Assembly (NCBI RefSeq): GCF_000422665.1 | Contig: NZ_KE383900.1 | Coordinates: 74,407-113,521, forward strand | DNA from: Ferrimonas senticii DSM 18821 | GTDB lineage: Bacteria > Pseudomonadota > Gammaproteobacteria > Enterobacterales > Shewanellaceae | Direction: 5' to 3' | Length of the DNA: 39,115 bases | Part shown: positions 7,263-16,077 of the stretch, piece after piece | Layout of the letters: each line of letters starts with the position of its first letter | Numbering within the stretch: position 1 is the stretch's first letter | Program-made: the position numbers and the translations under genes | Notes under the pieces: generated by a model | Seen by the model: only the letters and a program-made list of their open reading frames with translations | Told to the model about the DNA's origin: nothing | Databases searched by the model: none

Positions 7263-7860
7263 AGAGCGGATCCTAGAAGCCGCCTTGCGCGGCTTTAACA
7301 GCACAGGCACAGCGCAACTAAGTTGCGTTGAGATTGCCAATGAGTTGGAGATCAGCCCCGGTAATCTTTATTACCACTTTCGCGGCAAGGAGGAGATCCT
7401 GACCGCGCTGTTGGCCGAATTAGAGTTGGCGCTGCGCCATCTGTATCGCCGCTTTATTGAGGACGTGCAGCAACCGGAGGATCTGCAGCCCTATCTGCTT
7501 AGCTTGCTGCAGATCGGCTATCACTTTCGCTTTGTGTTTCGCGATCAAGCCTGTTTTCGCTTTGGCGATCGCGCCCTGCAGCAAAGCTGGCGGTTAACCT
7601 TGCGGCAAATTCGCAACCACAGCCAACAGATGTTTCGTGCCATGATTGCCGTGCAACCACTGCCACTGCCGGAGCCCCAGCAGCAGATCCTAGCCGACTC
7701 GTTGCTGCTGTATGCCTTTGCCAGTTTGAGCTTTGAAGGGGAATTGCAACAACCGCAAAGCATCGAGCAACTGCTGCTAAGCACCGCCGACGCCATCGCC
7801 CTAATGCTTAAGCCGTACGATCATCCTGCAGTGCGGCTAAGCGAGCAGTGGACTCACTAA
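7240..7860 (+). CDS. TetR family transcriptional regulator
   Basis: This one-component repressor-type regulator has 206 residues. The N-terminal helix-turn-helix is clear: RERILEAALRGFN, then CVEIANELEISPGNLYYHF. The C-terminal ligand domain is not assignable to a named subfamily. The ATG at 7240 has AGAG seven bases upstream; an alternative ATG at 7252 lacks a better site. The gene overlaps the end of the DUF2505 gene, so it is the last gene of the acyl reductase operon. Autoregulation of that operon through the inverted repeat at 4720-4738, with an acyl-CoA or fatty alcohol as ligand, is the simplest guess. Confidence 0.85.
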   Translation: MKPSMATRERILEAALRGFNSTGTAQLSCVEIANELEISPGNLYYHFRGKEEILTALLAELELALRHLYRRFIEDVQQPEDLQPYLLSLLQIGYHFRFVFRDQACFRFGDRALQQSWRLTLRQIRNHSQQMFRAMIAVQPLPLPEPQQQILADSLLLYAFASLSFEGELQQPQSIEQLLLSTADAIALMLKPYDHPAVRLSEQWTH

Positions 7861-7920
7861 GCGGTTTGTTCATTCGCGGGATACTGGGTAGTTCGTTAGC
7901 CCGATGCTCGACAGCCACTA

Positions 7921-8838
7921 TCAGCAGTCGTGTTGGCCGCTGTGCTGCTCGATAAACTGCGCCATTCGCCGCAGCGCTTCGTCCGCTTCCGGCAGCTGAT
8001 CAAACAGGTGGAATACGTGCGGCATCCCCGGCCAGATAGTCAGATCCGCTTCGCCACCATGGCGCCGCACCTGCGCCGCTAGGCGTACCGCATCGTCCCG
8101 TAAAATCTCCAGCGCGCCAACGTGCAGCATCATTGGCGCCAACTGCTGCAACTCGGCAAAAATCGGCGATACCAATGGATCGCAAGGGCAATGGCCATTC
8201 AGGTAACTGTTGCGCATCAACAGCAAGGTGCCTAAATCAAAGAACGGATCGTGTTCGCGCAGCAAAAACGCCGACTCGCCATTAACGGTCATATCCACCG
8301 CTGGTGACAGCAACAGCGCCGCCGCCGGTTGCGGCAATCCCTGCTCCCGCGCCAACAGCATGGTGGTCACGGCTAGGTTGGCCCCAGCGCTGTCGCCTAA
8401 AAACACGATATCTTCAGCGGCGTAGCCGTCCTGCAGCAGCTGCTGATACACCGCCAAGCCATCTTGTTGTGCGGCCGGGAATGGAAACTCCGGCGCCAAT
8501 CGATAGTTCACCAGCACCCCACGGGAGTTGGTCAACTGCGCTAACCGCGCCAACGCCGCCGCATGAATGGTTGGGGTGCGAAAACAGAAACCGCCACCGG
8601 GAAAACAGAGAATAATCCGCCGACCAACGCCGCGACCAAGGCTAACCCAATCACAGGAAACCCCAGCAATTTGGTCGCTGATGATCTCCATCGCCGTCGG
8701 CGCGGAAATGTAGCTACCAAGCTTTTCCAGCTCCGCCACCACGGTGCGCAGGCCATAAACATCATTGCACTTGGCCAAGCGTCCCCGCATCAACCGAAAC
8801 AGCAATTTATTCAGTGCCACCGAGCGCCAACTGGCCAT
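7921..8838 (-). CDS. HSL-type alpha/beta hydrolase (esterase/lipase)
   Basis: This is a carboxylester hydrolase of the hormone-sensitive-lipase family, 305 residues. The nucleophile S150 lies in GDSAG, with acid D248 (EILRDDA) and base H274 (GMPHVFH). The oxyanion motif is PGGGF at 80-84 instead of the usual HGGGF. No signal peptide is evident, so it is probably cytosolic. Its ribosome site AGGAGG overlaps the end of the wax ester synthase gene, and the start codon is 9 bp past that stop, so the two are translated from one mRNA. Breaking down stored wax ester or triacylglycerol is the likely job (inference from context). Confidence 0.85.
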   Translation of the reverse strand: MASWRSVALNKLLFRLMRGRLAKCNDVYGLRTVVAELEKLGSYISAPTAMEIISDQIAGVSCDWVSLGRGVGRRIILCFPGGGFCFRTPTIHAAALARLAQLTNSRGVLVNYRLAPEFPFPAAQQDGLAVYQQLLQDGYAAEDIVFLGDSAGANLAVTTMLLAREQGLPQPAAALLLSPAVDMTVNGESAFLLREHDPFFDLGTLLLMRNSYLNGHCPCDPLVSPIFAELQQLAPMMLHVGALEILRDDAVRLAAQVRRHGGEADLTIWPGMPHVFHLFDQLPEADEALRRMAQFIEQHSGQHDC

Positions 8839-8847
8839 TACGCCTCC

Positions 8848-10254
8848 TTAAGCTGATTCAGCGGCTTCAAACAGCACCGAAGTCAGCGCTTGCAAGGTCT
8901 CATGTTCAAGTTCCACCACCGCTTGTTGCAGGTATTCGGCCACCGCTTCAAAGCCCGGTAATGAACGACGACAACAGGTTAAGCCAAACTGCAATTTACC
9001 GTTGTAGCTTAGCAGAGTAATGTTCAAGCTTTGCCCTGGCACCAACAACGAGATCGGGTACAACGAGTCTAAGCGCGCGCCGTTAAAATAGACCTGCTCG
9101 TTGGGGCCGCGGACATTGGAGATCAACATATTGGTCGCCGGTGGCAACCATTGATCGAGATCCAACCGGCCTGCCAGCACACTGATGCCATTAATGATGA
9201 TCGCGTATTGATAATAGGCGTCTGGCGACAGTTCCAGCGCCTGCTGCTTGGTGGCGTAGGTAGCAGCGCTGATCCCATGCAGCCGCTGCAGTGGCGGCTC
9301 ATCATTGCGCCCCAGCTCAATCATCCCAAGGGTAAACTTATTGCAACCGCTAAGCTCATCGCCATCTGCCCGCAGGTTGATCGGCATCTGCGCCACCATC
9401 GGCCGCTCGCTACGCCAGTTGTGTTGGCTAAGATAGCGATGTAGCGCCATGTCAGTGACCGTCAACACCACATCATTGAGTGAACAGCCATTGAGTTTCG
9501 CCAGCCGATGCAGACGCCGTAACGGCACTGAGGTCAGCGCTACCGTGCGCGCTTTATCGCGGCTGCGATTAAACGGCGTCCGTGGTGCGGTGAATGGCAA
9601 CGATAAGCGACTGGTGCCGACCTTGGCCCAATTGAGCAGCAGTTGGCTGGCGATCTTGGTCAGCCCTAAGCTGGCGCCAAACTGGCGGCGGATCAGTGGC
9701 AATAGAGCTTGGTTGCGCTGCTGATCGCAACCGTTCAACTGCGCCTCCGGCAAATCCCAAAACAGCGGTGATGGTGCCAATGGATCGCTGCTGCAGCATT
9801 GACTGAACATATTGACCGCCTTGATGCCATCGGCACAGGCGTGGTGAATTTTAATCAGCAACGCTACTTGGTTATCCGCCAAGCCGTCGATCACCCACAG
9901 CTCCCACAGCGGTCGGGTGCGATCCAACCGGTAACTGTGAATGCGGGCGATCAACTCCAACAGTTGGTGACGATCCCCTGGCAACGGCAGATGGGAATGA
10001 CGCACGTGGTAATCCATATCGACAAACGCCACCGGTTGCCAACGCGGCAGATGGCTGATGCCAATATCAAGCAACTGATTAAACGGCGCTCGGCCCGGTT
10101 GGCTGGCGCGCAATTTGTTGACCAACGCCTCGGCGTAGTGATGTGCCTCACCCTCCTCCGGAGACAGCAGCGCCAAGCCGCAGATATGAGCGGGATTGGC
10201 GTCACGCTCCAGGATAACAAAGGCTAAATCCATCAAACCCAAGGTGCTACTCAT
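8848..10254 (-). CDS. Wax ester synthase/diacylglycerol acyltransferase (WS/DGAT)
   Basis: This enzyme joins acyl-CoA to a fatty alcohol (wax ester) or diacylglycerol (triacylglycerol) at the inner membrane or lipid-body surface. It has the condensation-domain active site HHACADG at residues 137-143, the upstream motif RPLWELWVIDGL, the ND motif LNDVVLTVTD and NVRGPNEQVYFNGA. At 468 residues it matches the family. The ATG at 10254 is chosen because GGAG lies 7 bases upstream; the ATG at 10287 has no site. It is followed by the esterase gene in the same operon. With the facing acyl reductase gene it completes a wax ester pathway from acyl-CoA. Confidence 0.93.
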   Translation of the reverse strand: MSSTLGLMDLAFVILERDANPAHICGLALLSPEEGEAHHYAEALVNKLRASQPGRAPFNQLLDIGISHLPRWQPVAFVDMDYHVRHSHLPLPGDRHQLLELIARIHSYRLDRTRPLWELWVIDGLADNQVALLIKIHHACADGIKAVNMFSQCCSSDPLAPSPLFWDLPEAQLNGCDQQRNQALLPLIRRQFGASLGLTKIASQLLLNWAKVGTSRLSLPFTAPRTPFNRSRDKARTVALTSVPLRRLHRLAKLNGCSLNDVVLTVTDMALHRYLSQHNWRSERPMVAQMPINLRADGDELSGCNKFTLGMIELGRNDEPPLQRLHGISAATYATKQQALELSPDAYYQYAIIINGISVLAGRLDLDQWLPPATNMLISNVRGPNEQVYFNGARLDSLYPISLLVPGQSLNITLLSYNGKLQFGLTCCRRSLPGFEAVAEYLQQAVVELEHETLQALTSVLFEAAESA

Positions 10255-10343
10255 CGCCGCTCCAGCTGTATTGGCAGTATCAAACATTGTCGGAAATTAC
10301 CGCGCTAACCACCTTGATTTGGGTCAGTCGGGGTTCGGATAGT

Positions 10344-10369
10344 AAACCGCCGCTAACGGGTAGCGGCGG
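10344..10369 (-). terminator. Hairpin terminator after the phasin genes
   Basis: CCGCCGCTA (10347-10355) and TAGCGGCGG (10361-10369) form a perfect 9-bp stem with a 5-base loop, followed on the minus strand by TTTA. It sits 9 bp past the last phasin stop and separates that transcript from the wax ester synthase gene. The U-tract is short. Confidence 0.65.
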
Positions 10370-10377
10370 GATCTGCG

Positions 10378-10725
10378 CTATTTGCTGGCAAGCTTTTCGA
10401 CCATCTCAGTAAGCTTGTCGATCTTGTGGTTCATCTGCTCAACGCGGTTGGGATCGATGCCGCTCATTCGGCCAAACAACGCTTGTACCCGCTGTTCAAC
10501 CCGACGATTGGTGCTAGCCACCTGCTGTTGAATGGTTTCGCGAGTGCGGCCTTCAACTTGACGGCCCTCTTCAACTAAAGATTCAAACAGCTCGCTGGTG
10601 CGCCCTTCGATCGCTTGCCCCTCTTGCAGGCTGCGACCATAAACTCCTAAGCCTGCCCACCAGATGTTGCGTGCCATCTGCTCGCCATCTTGCAACCAGT
10701 TATCATGACGTTCGACGTTATCCAT
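10378..10725 (-). CDS. PhaI-type phasin (granule-associated protein)
   Basis: This is a 115-residue amphipathic helical protein of the PhaF/PhaI granule-associated family. It begins with ARNIWWAGLGVYGRSLQEGQ, the family hallmark, continues as long charged helix, and ends in a leucine-zipper-like heptad region (IDPNRVEQMNHKIDKLTEM). It is a paralogue of the upstream phasin but lacks the basic tail. The start is backed by GGAGG six bases upstream. Phasins coat PHA granules. Here, next to wax ester genes and with no PHA synthase in the window, it may coat neutral-lipid bodies instead, or granules made by genes elsewhere. Confidence 0.85.
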   Translation of the reverse strand: MDNVERHDNWLQDGEQMARNIWWAGLGVYGRSLQEGQAIEGRTSELFESLVEEGRQVEGRTRETIQQQVASTNRRVEQRVQALFGRMSGIDPNRVEQMNHKIDKLTEMVEKLASK

Positions 10726-10733
10726 GGGACCTC

Positions 10734-11258
10734 CTAGCTTACTTTAGTGTCATCAGGCTTTGCCGCCATCGCTTTCGGCTTGACCGCTGCTGGCTTAACC
10801 GCCGCAGCCGGTTTCACTGGCGCCGCTTTAGGCTCTGGCTTGACGGCCGGTTTGGCGGCTTTACGGGGACGTGCTGCAGCCGCTTTCGTCGGCGCTGCCG
10901 GCTTGGCTTCGGCCACTTTCATCTCGGCCAGCTTATCAACCATCGCCGCCAGCTTTTCCAGCTTGGCATCCAGATCATCCAGCTGCCGTGGGTCCATGCC
11001 GGTAAAGCGCTGCATCTGCTCGTTCATCTTGTCGTTAACCGCTTGAGTGGTTTGACTTGAAGCGTCTTTCCAGCGGGTTTTGGTATCGGTTTCCATCGCT
11101 CGACCTTGCTCAACCAGATCGGTAAGCCAGCTGCGAGAACGATCAGACAATTGACCCAGTTCACGACTGCCCTTGGCGTAGGCACCCAAGCCCGCTAACC
11201 AAATCTTGCGTGCCAGTGCCTCGTCGTTAGTGATCAGTTTTTCAATTGGGGTAGACAT
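10734..11258 (-). CDS. PhaF-type phasin with Lys/Ala/Pro-rich histone-like tail
   Basis: This 174-residue granule-associated protein has residues 1-105 homologous to the downstream phasin (ARKIWLAGLGAYAKG; zipper MDPRQLDDLDAKLEKLAAM). From about 110 the sequence is a tail of AAKP/KPAA repeats like histone H1 and Pseudomonas PhaF. There such a tail binds DNA and helps share out granules at division. The start is set at the ATG at 11258 because GGAGG lies five bases upstream; the in-frame codons before it extend into the leader. The gene ends 8 bp before the next phasin, so the two are co-translated. Confidence 0.87.
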   Translation of the reverse strand: MSTPIEKLITNDEALARKIWLAGLGAYAKGSRELGQLSDRSRSWLTDLVEQGRAMETDTKTRWKDASSQTTQAVNDKMNEQMQRFTGMDPRQLDDLDAKLEKLAAMVDKLAEMKVAEAKPAAPTKAAAARPRKAAKPAVKPEPKAAPVKPAAAVKPAAVKPKAMAAKPDDTKVS

Positions 11259-11277
11259 GGGTGCCTCCAGTAGTGAG

Positions 11278-11303
11278 AGAGTGAGGCTTATCTGCCTCAC
11301 TTT
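11278..11303. repeat. Perfect inverted repeat in the phasin leader
   Basis: AGTGAGGC (11280-11287) and GCCTCACT (11294-11301) pair perfectly around a 6-base loop. The repeat lies just upstream of the phasin ribosome site and lacks a T-tract on the minus strand. It could be an operator or an mRNA structure between the granule-region gene and the phasins. Confidence 0.5.
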
Positions 11304-11363
11304 CAGTCTATGGAGCGCCGTTAGAATTTGGCTTCTAAAGCCAAGGCGGGAAATTGATGCAGA

Positions 11364-11657
11364 TCAAATGATGGCTGAGTTTTCGCCGAGCAGTTGATCC
11401 AGCTGGCGATGGATCTGCTGCTCGATCTGGGCCCGAAACGGTTTCAGCATAAAGCCTAGCTTGAGCTCCAACCGCAGCTGCTGCTCACACGTCGCCAACC
11501 GACCGCTGGCGCCAATTCGATTGAAATGGATGCCGTCGTCACGGTGATCGCATTGCAGCTGATACTGGGTCGCGAGCTCGGCGGTCACCTCATCGACTAA
11601 GGCCGCTAATTTGCTCGGATCTAATCGATGACGGCGAACAATGGCGATAGTAGCCAT
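11364..11657 (-). CDS. Polyhydroxyalkanoic acid system/granule-region protein
   Basis: This 97-residue protein matches the PHA_gran_rgn family of small proteins encoded beside PHA granule genes. The pattern is MATIAIVRRHRLD, then a helix, HFNRIGASGRLATCE, and LRLELKLGFMLKPFRAQIE with a final helix. Its biochemical role is not established. The ATG at 11657 has AAGGAGG nine bases upstream; a TTG three codons earlier is in frame but too close to that site. It follows tyrA by 33 bp on the same strand and precedes the phasins, so it links the aromatic genes to the granule genes. Confidence 0.82.
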   Translation of the reverse strand: MATIAIVRRHRLDPSKLAALVDEVTAELATQYQLQCDHRDDGIHFNRIGASGRLATCEQQLRLELKLGFMLKPFRAQIEQQIHRQLDQLLGENSAII

Positions 11658-11690
11658 AACCGACAACCTCCTTGTTGTTATCGCGGTAAT

Positions 11691-12827
11691 TTAAACGCTG
11701 CGGCTATCGTTAGCCATCATCAGCATATTGGCGCTTTCGTGCTGGAACTGCTCGGCGAAATCACCAAACCAGTGAGCAACATTGGCAAAGATCCGGTTAA
11801 AGCCAGCCTTGTCGCCTTGCTCTAGCAGCGCTAGCGCCTGTTGGTAGCGATCCAGATAGTGCCGCGCTCGCGCTAAGGTATCCGGCTGGCTAAAGATGAT
11901 GTCGGCATACAGGTTGGCATCTTGAGCAAACAGCCGACCAACCATCGCTAACTCCAACCGATAGATCGGTGAGGAGAACTGCAGCAGTTGTTCAATATCG
12001 GCGTGTTCACGCTTTAAGTGCATGCCATAAACAAAGGCGGTGAAGTGACGCATCGCCTGCACTAACTGCATCGCTTGGTCGTGCTCGACCGCGGACGCGT
12101 GGTGCAAGCGAGCGCCCCAGATGGTGATCTGCTCCAGCAGCCACTGATATTGCTCTGGCATCCGTCCTTCGCAGACCACCACCACCTGCTTCGCCAGGCT
12201 GGCAACATCGGCGCCAAACATGGGGTGCAATCCCAGCACCGGGCCGGCATGGGCTTTCAACATCGCCGCTAATGGTGCCTGTTTGATCGAGGTGAGATCC
12301 ACTAATAGGCAATCTGCTGGCAACGGCGGCAACTTGGCGATCACCGCCTCGGTGACGTCGATCGGCACCGACACCAGCACCATTCCGGCATCGGCTACCA
12401 GCGCTTCGGCATTATCCCAATCGCCCTGTTCCAATAGCCGCACTGGATAGCCCGACAGCTGGAACAGCTGCGCGAACAGCCCGCCAAGCTTACCGCCGCC
12501 GCCGACGATCACCACCGGCCCCAGATCGGGATTAACCCGCTTAAAACCGATCTCTTTTTCGCTGATGTAGGACTCGCGCATAATTCGCCGCAGCAGATCT
12601 TCAATCAACTGTGGCGACAGCCCCATCGCTTCCGCTTCGCTGCGGCGCTTAGCCAACATGCTGGCCTCGCGCGCCGGCGCGTAGATCGGCAAGCCCTCTT
12701 GATGCTTAATGGTGCCAACCTGTGCCACCAACTGCTGACGACGCCGGAGGATCTCCAGCAGCGCCTTATCGGACTCATCAATCTGTTGTCGCAACGCATC
12801 CAGCGCCACGCTTGTCGGCTCGACCAT
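11691..12827 (-). CDS. tyrA: Chorismate mutase/prephenate dehydrogenase (T-protein)
   Basis: TyrA turns chorismate into prephenate and then 4-hydroxyphenylpyruvate for tyrosine. It has 378 residues, close to E. coli TyrA. The N-terminal AroQ chorismate mutase spans about 1-90 ([30 protein letters not shown]). The NAD-binding dehydrogenase domain starts at [14 protein letters not shown] near 105, and GLHPMFG marks the active site. The ATG at 12827 shares a base with the aroF stop (TGATG), so translation is coupled to aroF. It uses the AAGGAGG placed inside the end of aroF. Continued transcription into the granule genes downstream is likely, as no terminator intervenes. Confidence 0.96.
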   Translation of the reverse strand: MVEPTSVALDALRQQIDESDKALLEILRRRQQLVAQVGTIKHQEGLPIYAPAREASMLAKRRSEAEAMGLSPQLIEDLLRRIMRESYISEKEIGFKRVNPDLGPVVIVGGGGKLGGLFAQLFQLSGYPVRLLEQGDWDNAEALVADAGMVLVSVPIDVTEAVIAKLPPLPADCLLVDLTSIKQAPLAAMLKAHAGPVLGLHPMFGADVASLAKQVVVVCEGRMPEQYQWLLEQITIWGARLHHASAVEHDQAMQLVQAMRHFTAFVYGMHLKREHADIEQLLQFSSPIYRLELAMVGRLFAQDANLYADIIFSQPDTLARARHYLDRYQQALALLEQGDKAGFNRIFANVAHWFGDFAEQFQHESANMLMMANDSRSV

Positions 12828-13897
12828 CAAGCCTCCTTAAATCGGTTTGCTAGTACTGCTGACAGCGCTTCGGCGCCATCGCGTAGCAGGGTGTCAGTGG
12901 TATCCCAATCGATGCAGGCGTCGGTGATCGATACCCCATACTGCAGCGGTTTATCCGCCGCCTGTTGGTTGCCTTGAAAGAGGTGACTTTCCAACATAAT
13001 GCCAATGATCGAGCGATTGCCATCGGCGATTTGGTGAAACACGTTCTGCGCCACCAACGGTTGCCGACGGTGATCTTTAGCCGAGTTACCATGACTGCAA
13101 TCGACCACCAGGCGAGCATTTAAGCCCGCGTCATGCAGCGCTTGCTCACTAACGGCGACACTGACCGAGTCGTAATTGGGCTGGCGACCGCCACGGAGGA
13201 TCACATGACCGTCTGGATTGCCGCCGGTGCTTAGCAGCGCCACTTGGCCGTCGCTGTTGATCCCCATAAAACGGTGACAGTGCGAGGCCGCTTGCAAGGC
13301 ATTGATGGCGACATCGAGTTTGCCGTTGGTGCCATTTTTAAAACCGACCGGCATCGACAACCCCGAGGCCATCTCTCGGTGGGTTTGCGATTCGGTGGTA
13401 CGAGCCCCAATCGCCGACCAGCAGAACAGCTCGCCTAGATATTGCGGACTGATGGGATCGAGCGCCTCGGTGGCTACCGGCAACCCCAGTTCGGCCAACC
13501 ACAGCAGCAATTCGCGCGCTTGTCGCAGGCCCTTTTCGATATCGAACGAGTTATCCATATCGGGATCGTTGATAAGCCCCTTCCAGCCAACCGTGGTGCG
13601 TGGCTTTTCAAAATAGACTCGCATCACGATGTAAAACTGATGGCGCAGATCATCATGCAGTTGCTTGAGCCGCAGCGCGTACGCTTTGGCCGCCTCAATA
13701 TCATGAATGGAGCACGGGCCGGTGATCACCAATAAGCGGTTATCACGCTTATGAACGATGTCCGCCACCTGCCGACGGGCGGCTAAGATCCGCTGCCGCG
13801 CCCCCTCCCCTAATGGCAGTTCAGCCTTGAGTTGATTGGGGGTGGTTAACACCTGCTCGGAGGCGATATGAACGTTATGAATGCTGTCTTGCTGCAT
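12827..13897 (-). CDS. aroF: 3-deoxy-7-phosphoheptulonate synthase, AroF type
   Basis: This class I-alpha DAHP synthase condenses phosphoenolpyruvate and erythrose 4-phosphate, the first shikimate step. It has 356 residues. The motifs [38 protein letters not shown] and DCSHGNS are all present, so metal and substrate sites are intact. The N-terminus [17 protein letters not shown] follows E. coli AroF, the tyrosine-inhibited isoenzyme. The ATG at 13897 is supported by AAGG nine bases upstream. It forms an operon with tyrA, as in enterics. No convincing TyrR box was found upstream. Confidence 0.95.
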   Translation of the reverse strand: MQQDSIHNVHIASEQVLTTPNQLKAELPLGEGARQRILAARRQVADIVHKRDNRLLVITGPCSIHDIEAAKAYALRLKQLHDDLRHQFYIVMRVYFEKPRTTVGWKGLINDPDMDNSFDIEKGLRQARELLLWLAELGLPVATEALDPISPQYLGELFCWSAIGARTTESQTHREMASGLSMPVGFKNGTNGKLDVAINALQAASHCHRFMGINSDGQVALLSTGGNPDGHVILRGGRQPNYDSVSVAVSEQALHDAGLNARLVVDCSHGNSAKDHRRQPLVAQNVFHQIADGNRSIIGIMLESHLFQGNQQAADKPLQYGVSITDACIDWDTTDTLLRDGAEALSAVLANRFKEA

Positions 13898-14033
13898 CAG
13901 CAACTACCTTGGCAAAGCACGAATGCTGTCAGAGTGCCAAGGGCAGTAACTGTTGTAAATAAGTCACTGACGCCAACTTCAAAGGCAAGTGCGCCATATC
14001 AACAAAGTCATAAGCGACAAGAATCCACCGCGA

Positions 14034-14068
14034 CAAACAAAAACGGCCCCGCCAGATGGCGGGGCCGT
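14034..14068 (-). terminator. Terminator of the rpsP-rimM-trmD-rplS operon
   Basis: ACGGCCCCGCC (14043-14053) and GGCGGGGCCGT (14058-14068) form an 11-bp stem with loop AGAT. On the minus strand it is followed by TTTTTGTTTG. It lies 44 bp past the rplS stop. Confidence 0.93.
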
Positions 14069-14111
14069 TCAGACCGAAACGTCGGATCGATTAGCCAGAG
14101 GCTAAGGGATC

Positions 14112-14459
14112 TTAGTTCAGACGCTCACGGATACGTGCAGACTTACCGCTGCGCTCGCGCAGGTAGTACAGCTTAGCACGACGTACGCGGCCACGACGCT
14201 TAACAGTGATGCTTTCTACCAGTGGAGAGTGAGTCTGGAACGCACGCTCAACACCTTCACCATTGGAGATCTTACGAACAGTGAACGCAGAGTGCAGACC
14301 GCGGTTACGCTTAGCGATAACTACGCCTTCGAATGCCTGCAGACGAGTTTTGTCGCCTTCAGTTACACGTACCTGAACAACAACGGTATCACCAGCGCCA
14401 AACGCTGGTACGTCGCTCTTCATCTGCTCTTGTTCAAGCTGCTTGATGATATTGCTCAT
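14112..14459 (-). CDS. rplS: 50S ribosomal protein L19
   Basis: L19 sits at the 30S-50S interface. The 115-residue protein starts [20 protein letters not shown], and the conserved core [13 protein letters not shown] and the C-terminal [18 protein letters not shown] are plain. The ATG at 14459 gives exactly the E. coli length; the in-frame ATG four codons earlier lies in the leader. It is the last gene of the rpsP operon and is followed by a strong terminator. Confidence 0.97.
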   Translation of the reverse strand: MSNIIKQLEQEQMKSDVPAFGAGDTVVVQVRVTEGDKTRLQAFEGVVIAKRNRGLHSAFTVRKISNGEGVERAFQTHSPLVESITVKRRGRVRRAKLYYLRERSGKSARIRERLN

Positions 14460-14497
14460 AATCTTTCTCATCCTAGATATACTGAAAACTCTAACGC

Positions 14498-15238
14498 TTA
14501 ACCGTTTTTCTCGGTTACAAACTCGGCAAGCAATTTCGCCTGCTCGTCAGTCAGAGCTAGGTTATTTAAGAGTTCTGGACGTCGCTCCCAAGTGCGTCCT
14601 AGGGACTGCTTGAGGCGCCATTTTCGAACTAATTCATGATTGCCGCTTAGCAATACTTCCGGAACCTGCTGGCCATCCAGCACTTCAGGACGGGTGTAGT
14701 GAGGGCAATCCAGCAAACCGTCCGAAAACGAATCTTGCTCTGCCGAAGCGGCTTTGCCTAACACGCCGGGCACCAAACGGGACACCGCGTCAATTAGGTT
14801 CATCGCTGGCAGCTCTCCGCCGCTGAGTACGTAGTCACCAACGGACCACTCCTCATCGACTTCCGCCTGAATGATGCGTTCATCGATACCTTCGTAACGA
14901 CCACACACCAGTACCATGCGCTCGTTGGTGGCTAGCTCGGCCACCCCAGCTTGCGTCATACGACGCCCCTGAGGGGACAAGTAGATCACCTTGGTGCCTT
15001 CCCCGCCTGCCGCTTTGGCGGCGTGAATGGCATCACGCAGTGGTTGCACCATCATCAGCATGCCTGGGCCACCGCCGTAAGGACGGTCATCCACAGTGCT
15101 GTGCTTATCATGGGTGAAATCACGAGGATTCCACGTTTGCACCGAAAGTAAGCCGTTTTTCACGGCTCGACCAGTTACCCCGAAGTCAGTAATGGCACGG
15201 AACATCTCGGGAAACAGGGTTACTACCCCTAACCACAT
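14498..15238 (-). CDS. trmD: tRNA (guanine37-N1)-methyltransferase
   Basis: TrmD makes m1G37 in tRNAs reading CNN and some other codons, preventing +1 frameshifts. It is a SPOUT-fold enzyme of 246 residues. [20 protein letters not shown], the glycine-rich GGGPGMLM and the trefoil knot ([22 protein letters not shown]) are all present. AAGGAG lies just upstream of the ATG. It is in the standard order between rimM and rplS. Confidence 0.97.
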   Translation of the reverse strand: MWLGVVTLFPEMFRAITDFGVTGRAVKNGLLSVQTWNPRDFTHDKHSTVDDRPYGGGPGMLMMVQPLRDAIHAAKAAGGEGTKVIYLSPQGRRMTQAGVAELATNERMVLVCGRYEGIDERIIQAEVDEEWSVGDYVLSGGELPAMNLIDAVSRLVPGVLGKAASAEQDSFSDGLLDCPHYTRPEVLDGQQVPEVLLSGNHELVRKWRLKQSLGRTWERRPELLNNLALTDEQAKLLAEFVTEKNG

Positions 15239-15253
15239 AGAGAGCTCCTTAGC

Positions 15254-15784
15254 TTAAAAACTTGGATCCCAGTCGACTTTAATTTGTTTGCCAACCACAT
15301 CGACCTCAAGGACGAATTGGTCGGTCACAAACGGAATCAAACGCTCCCGTTTGCCGAAGGCATCGTTACCTTTGGCTTTCACTTCCAGCACATCATTGGA
15401 ACCGGTTTCCAGCAAGCCAGTTACGGTACCCATCTGATAGCCTTGGGTGTTAACCACTTCGCAGCCAACCAAGTCACGCCAGTAGAACTCGTCTTCTGGC
15501 AGCTCAATCAGTTGCTCAGCGTGAATGCTGATCTCAGCATTGGTCAGACGCTCTGCAGCGTTGCGGTCGTCGATACCCTCGAGGCGGCACACAAGACCAC
15601 CACCGTGGCGACGCCACTCCAATACTTTGATCTCACGCTGTTGCCCTTCGGAACCGATGGTCCAAGGGGTGTAAGCGAAAATTCCTTCGGGTTCGTCGGT
15701 AAAGGCGTTTACCTTCAGCCAACCACGAATGCCGTAGGCTGAGCCAAGTTTGCCCACTACGATCATCTGTTGAGTGTTGGTCAT
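15254..15784 (-). CDS. rimM: 16S rRNA processing/ribosome maturation factor RimM
   Basis: RimM binds S19 and helps mature the 30S head. The N-terminal RimM barrel begins IVVGKLGSAYGIRGWLKVNAF, and the C-terminal PRC-barrel contains FYWRDLVGCEV and LIPFVTDQFVLEVD. The ATG at 15784 (MTNTQQ) gives 176 residues and has a weak GGTAGGG site upstream; an in-frame TTG at 15799 gives a longer, unlikely form, and an internal ATG at codon 7 is also possible. It lies between rpsP and trmD in the usual order. Confidence 0.95.
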   Translation of the reverse strand: MTNTQQMIVVGKLGSAYGIRGWLKVNAFTDEPEGIFAYTPWTIGSEGQQREIKVLEWRRHGGGLVCRLEGIDDRNAAERLTNAEISIHAEQLIELPEDEFYWRDLVGCEVVNTQGYQMGTVTGLLETGSNDVLEVKAKGNDAFGKRERLIPFVTDQFVLEVDVVGKQIKVDWDPSF

Positions 15785-15805
15785 CAGTTGCCCTACCAAA
15801 CCTGA

Positions 15806-16054
15806 TTAAGCCGCTTTACGAGCGTCTTTGATCAGAGAAGCTACACGGTCAGAAACCGCTGCACCTTGACCGATCCAGTGATCAACACGGGCCAGATCCA
15901 GACGCAGTTTCTCAGCTTGACCTTGAGCTACAGGGTTGAAGAAACCCACTTTTTCGATGAAACGGCCATCGCGTGGACTACGAGCGTCCGCAACTACAAC
16001 AGAGTAGAAAGGACGCTTTTTTGCGCCGCCACGAGCCAAACGAATGGTTACCAT
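15806..16054 (-). CDS. rpsP: 30S ribosomal protein S16
   Basis: S16 is a primary-assembly small-subunit protein of 82 residues. [20 protein letters not shown] and [13 protein letters not shown] are family signatures. GAGGA lies 9 bases before the ATG. It is the first gene of the rpsP-rimM-trmD-rplS operon and is preceded by a terminator-like hairpin that may set its expression. Confidence 0.97.
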   Translation of the reverse strand: MVTIRLARGGAKKRPFYSVVVADARSPRDGRFIEKVGFFNPVAQGQAEKLRLDLARVDHWIGQGAAVSDRVASLIKDARKAA

Positions 16055-16077
16055 ACGGTTTACATCCTCTAATGGTG

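Noticed and set aside
13898-14000. TyrR box upstream of aroF
   Set aside because: Only one half (TTTACA on the minus strand) is present; the second half at the right spacing is missing.
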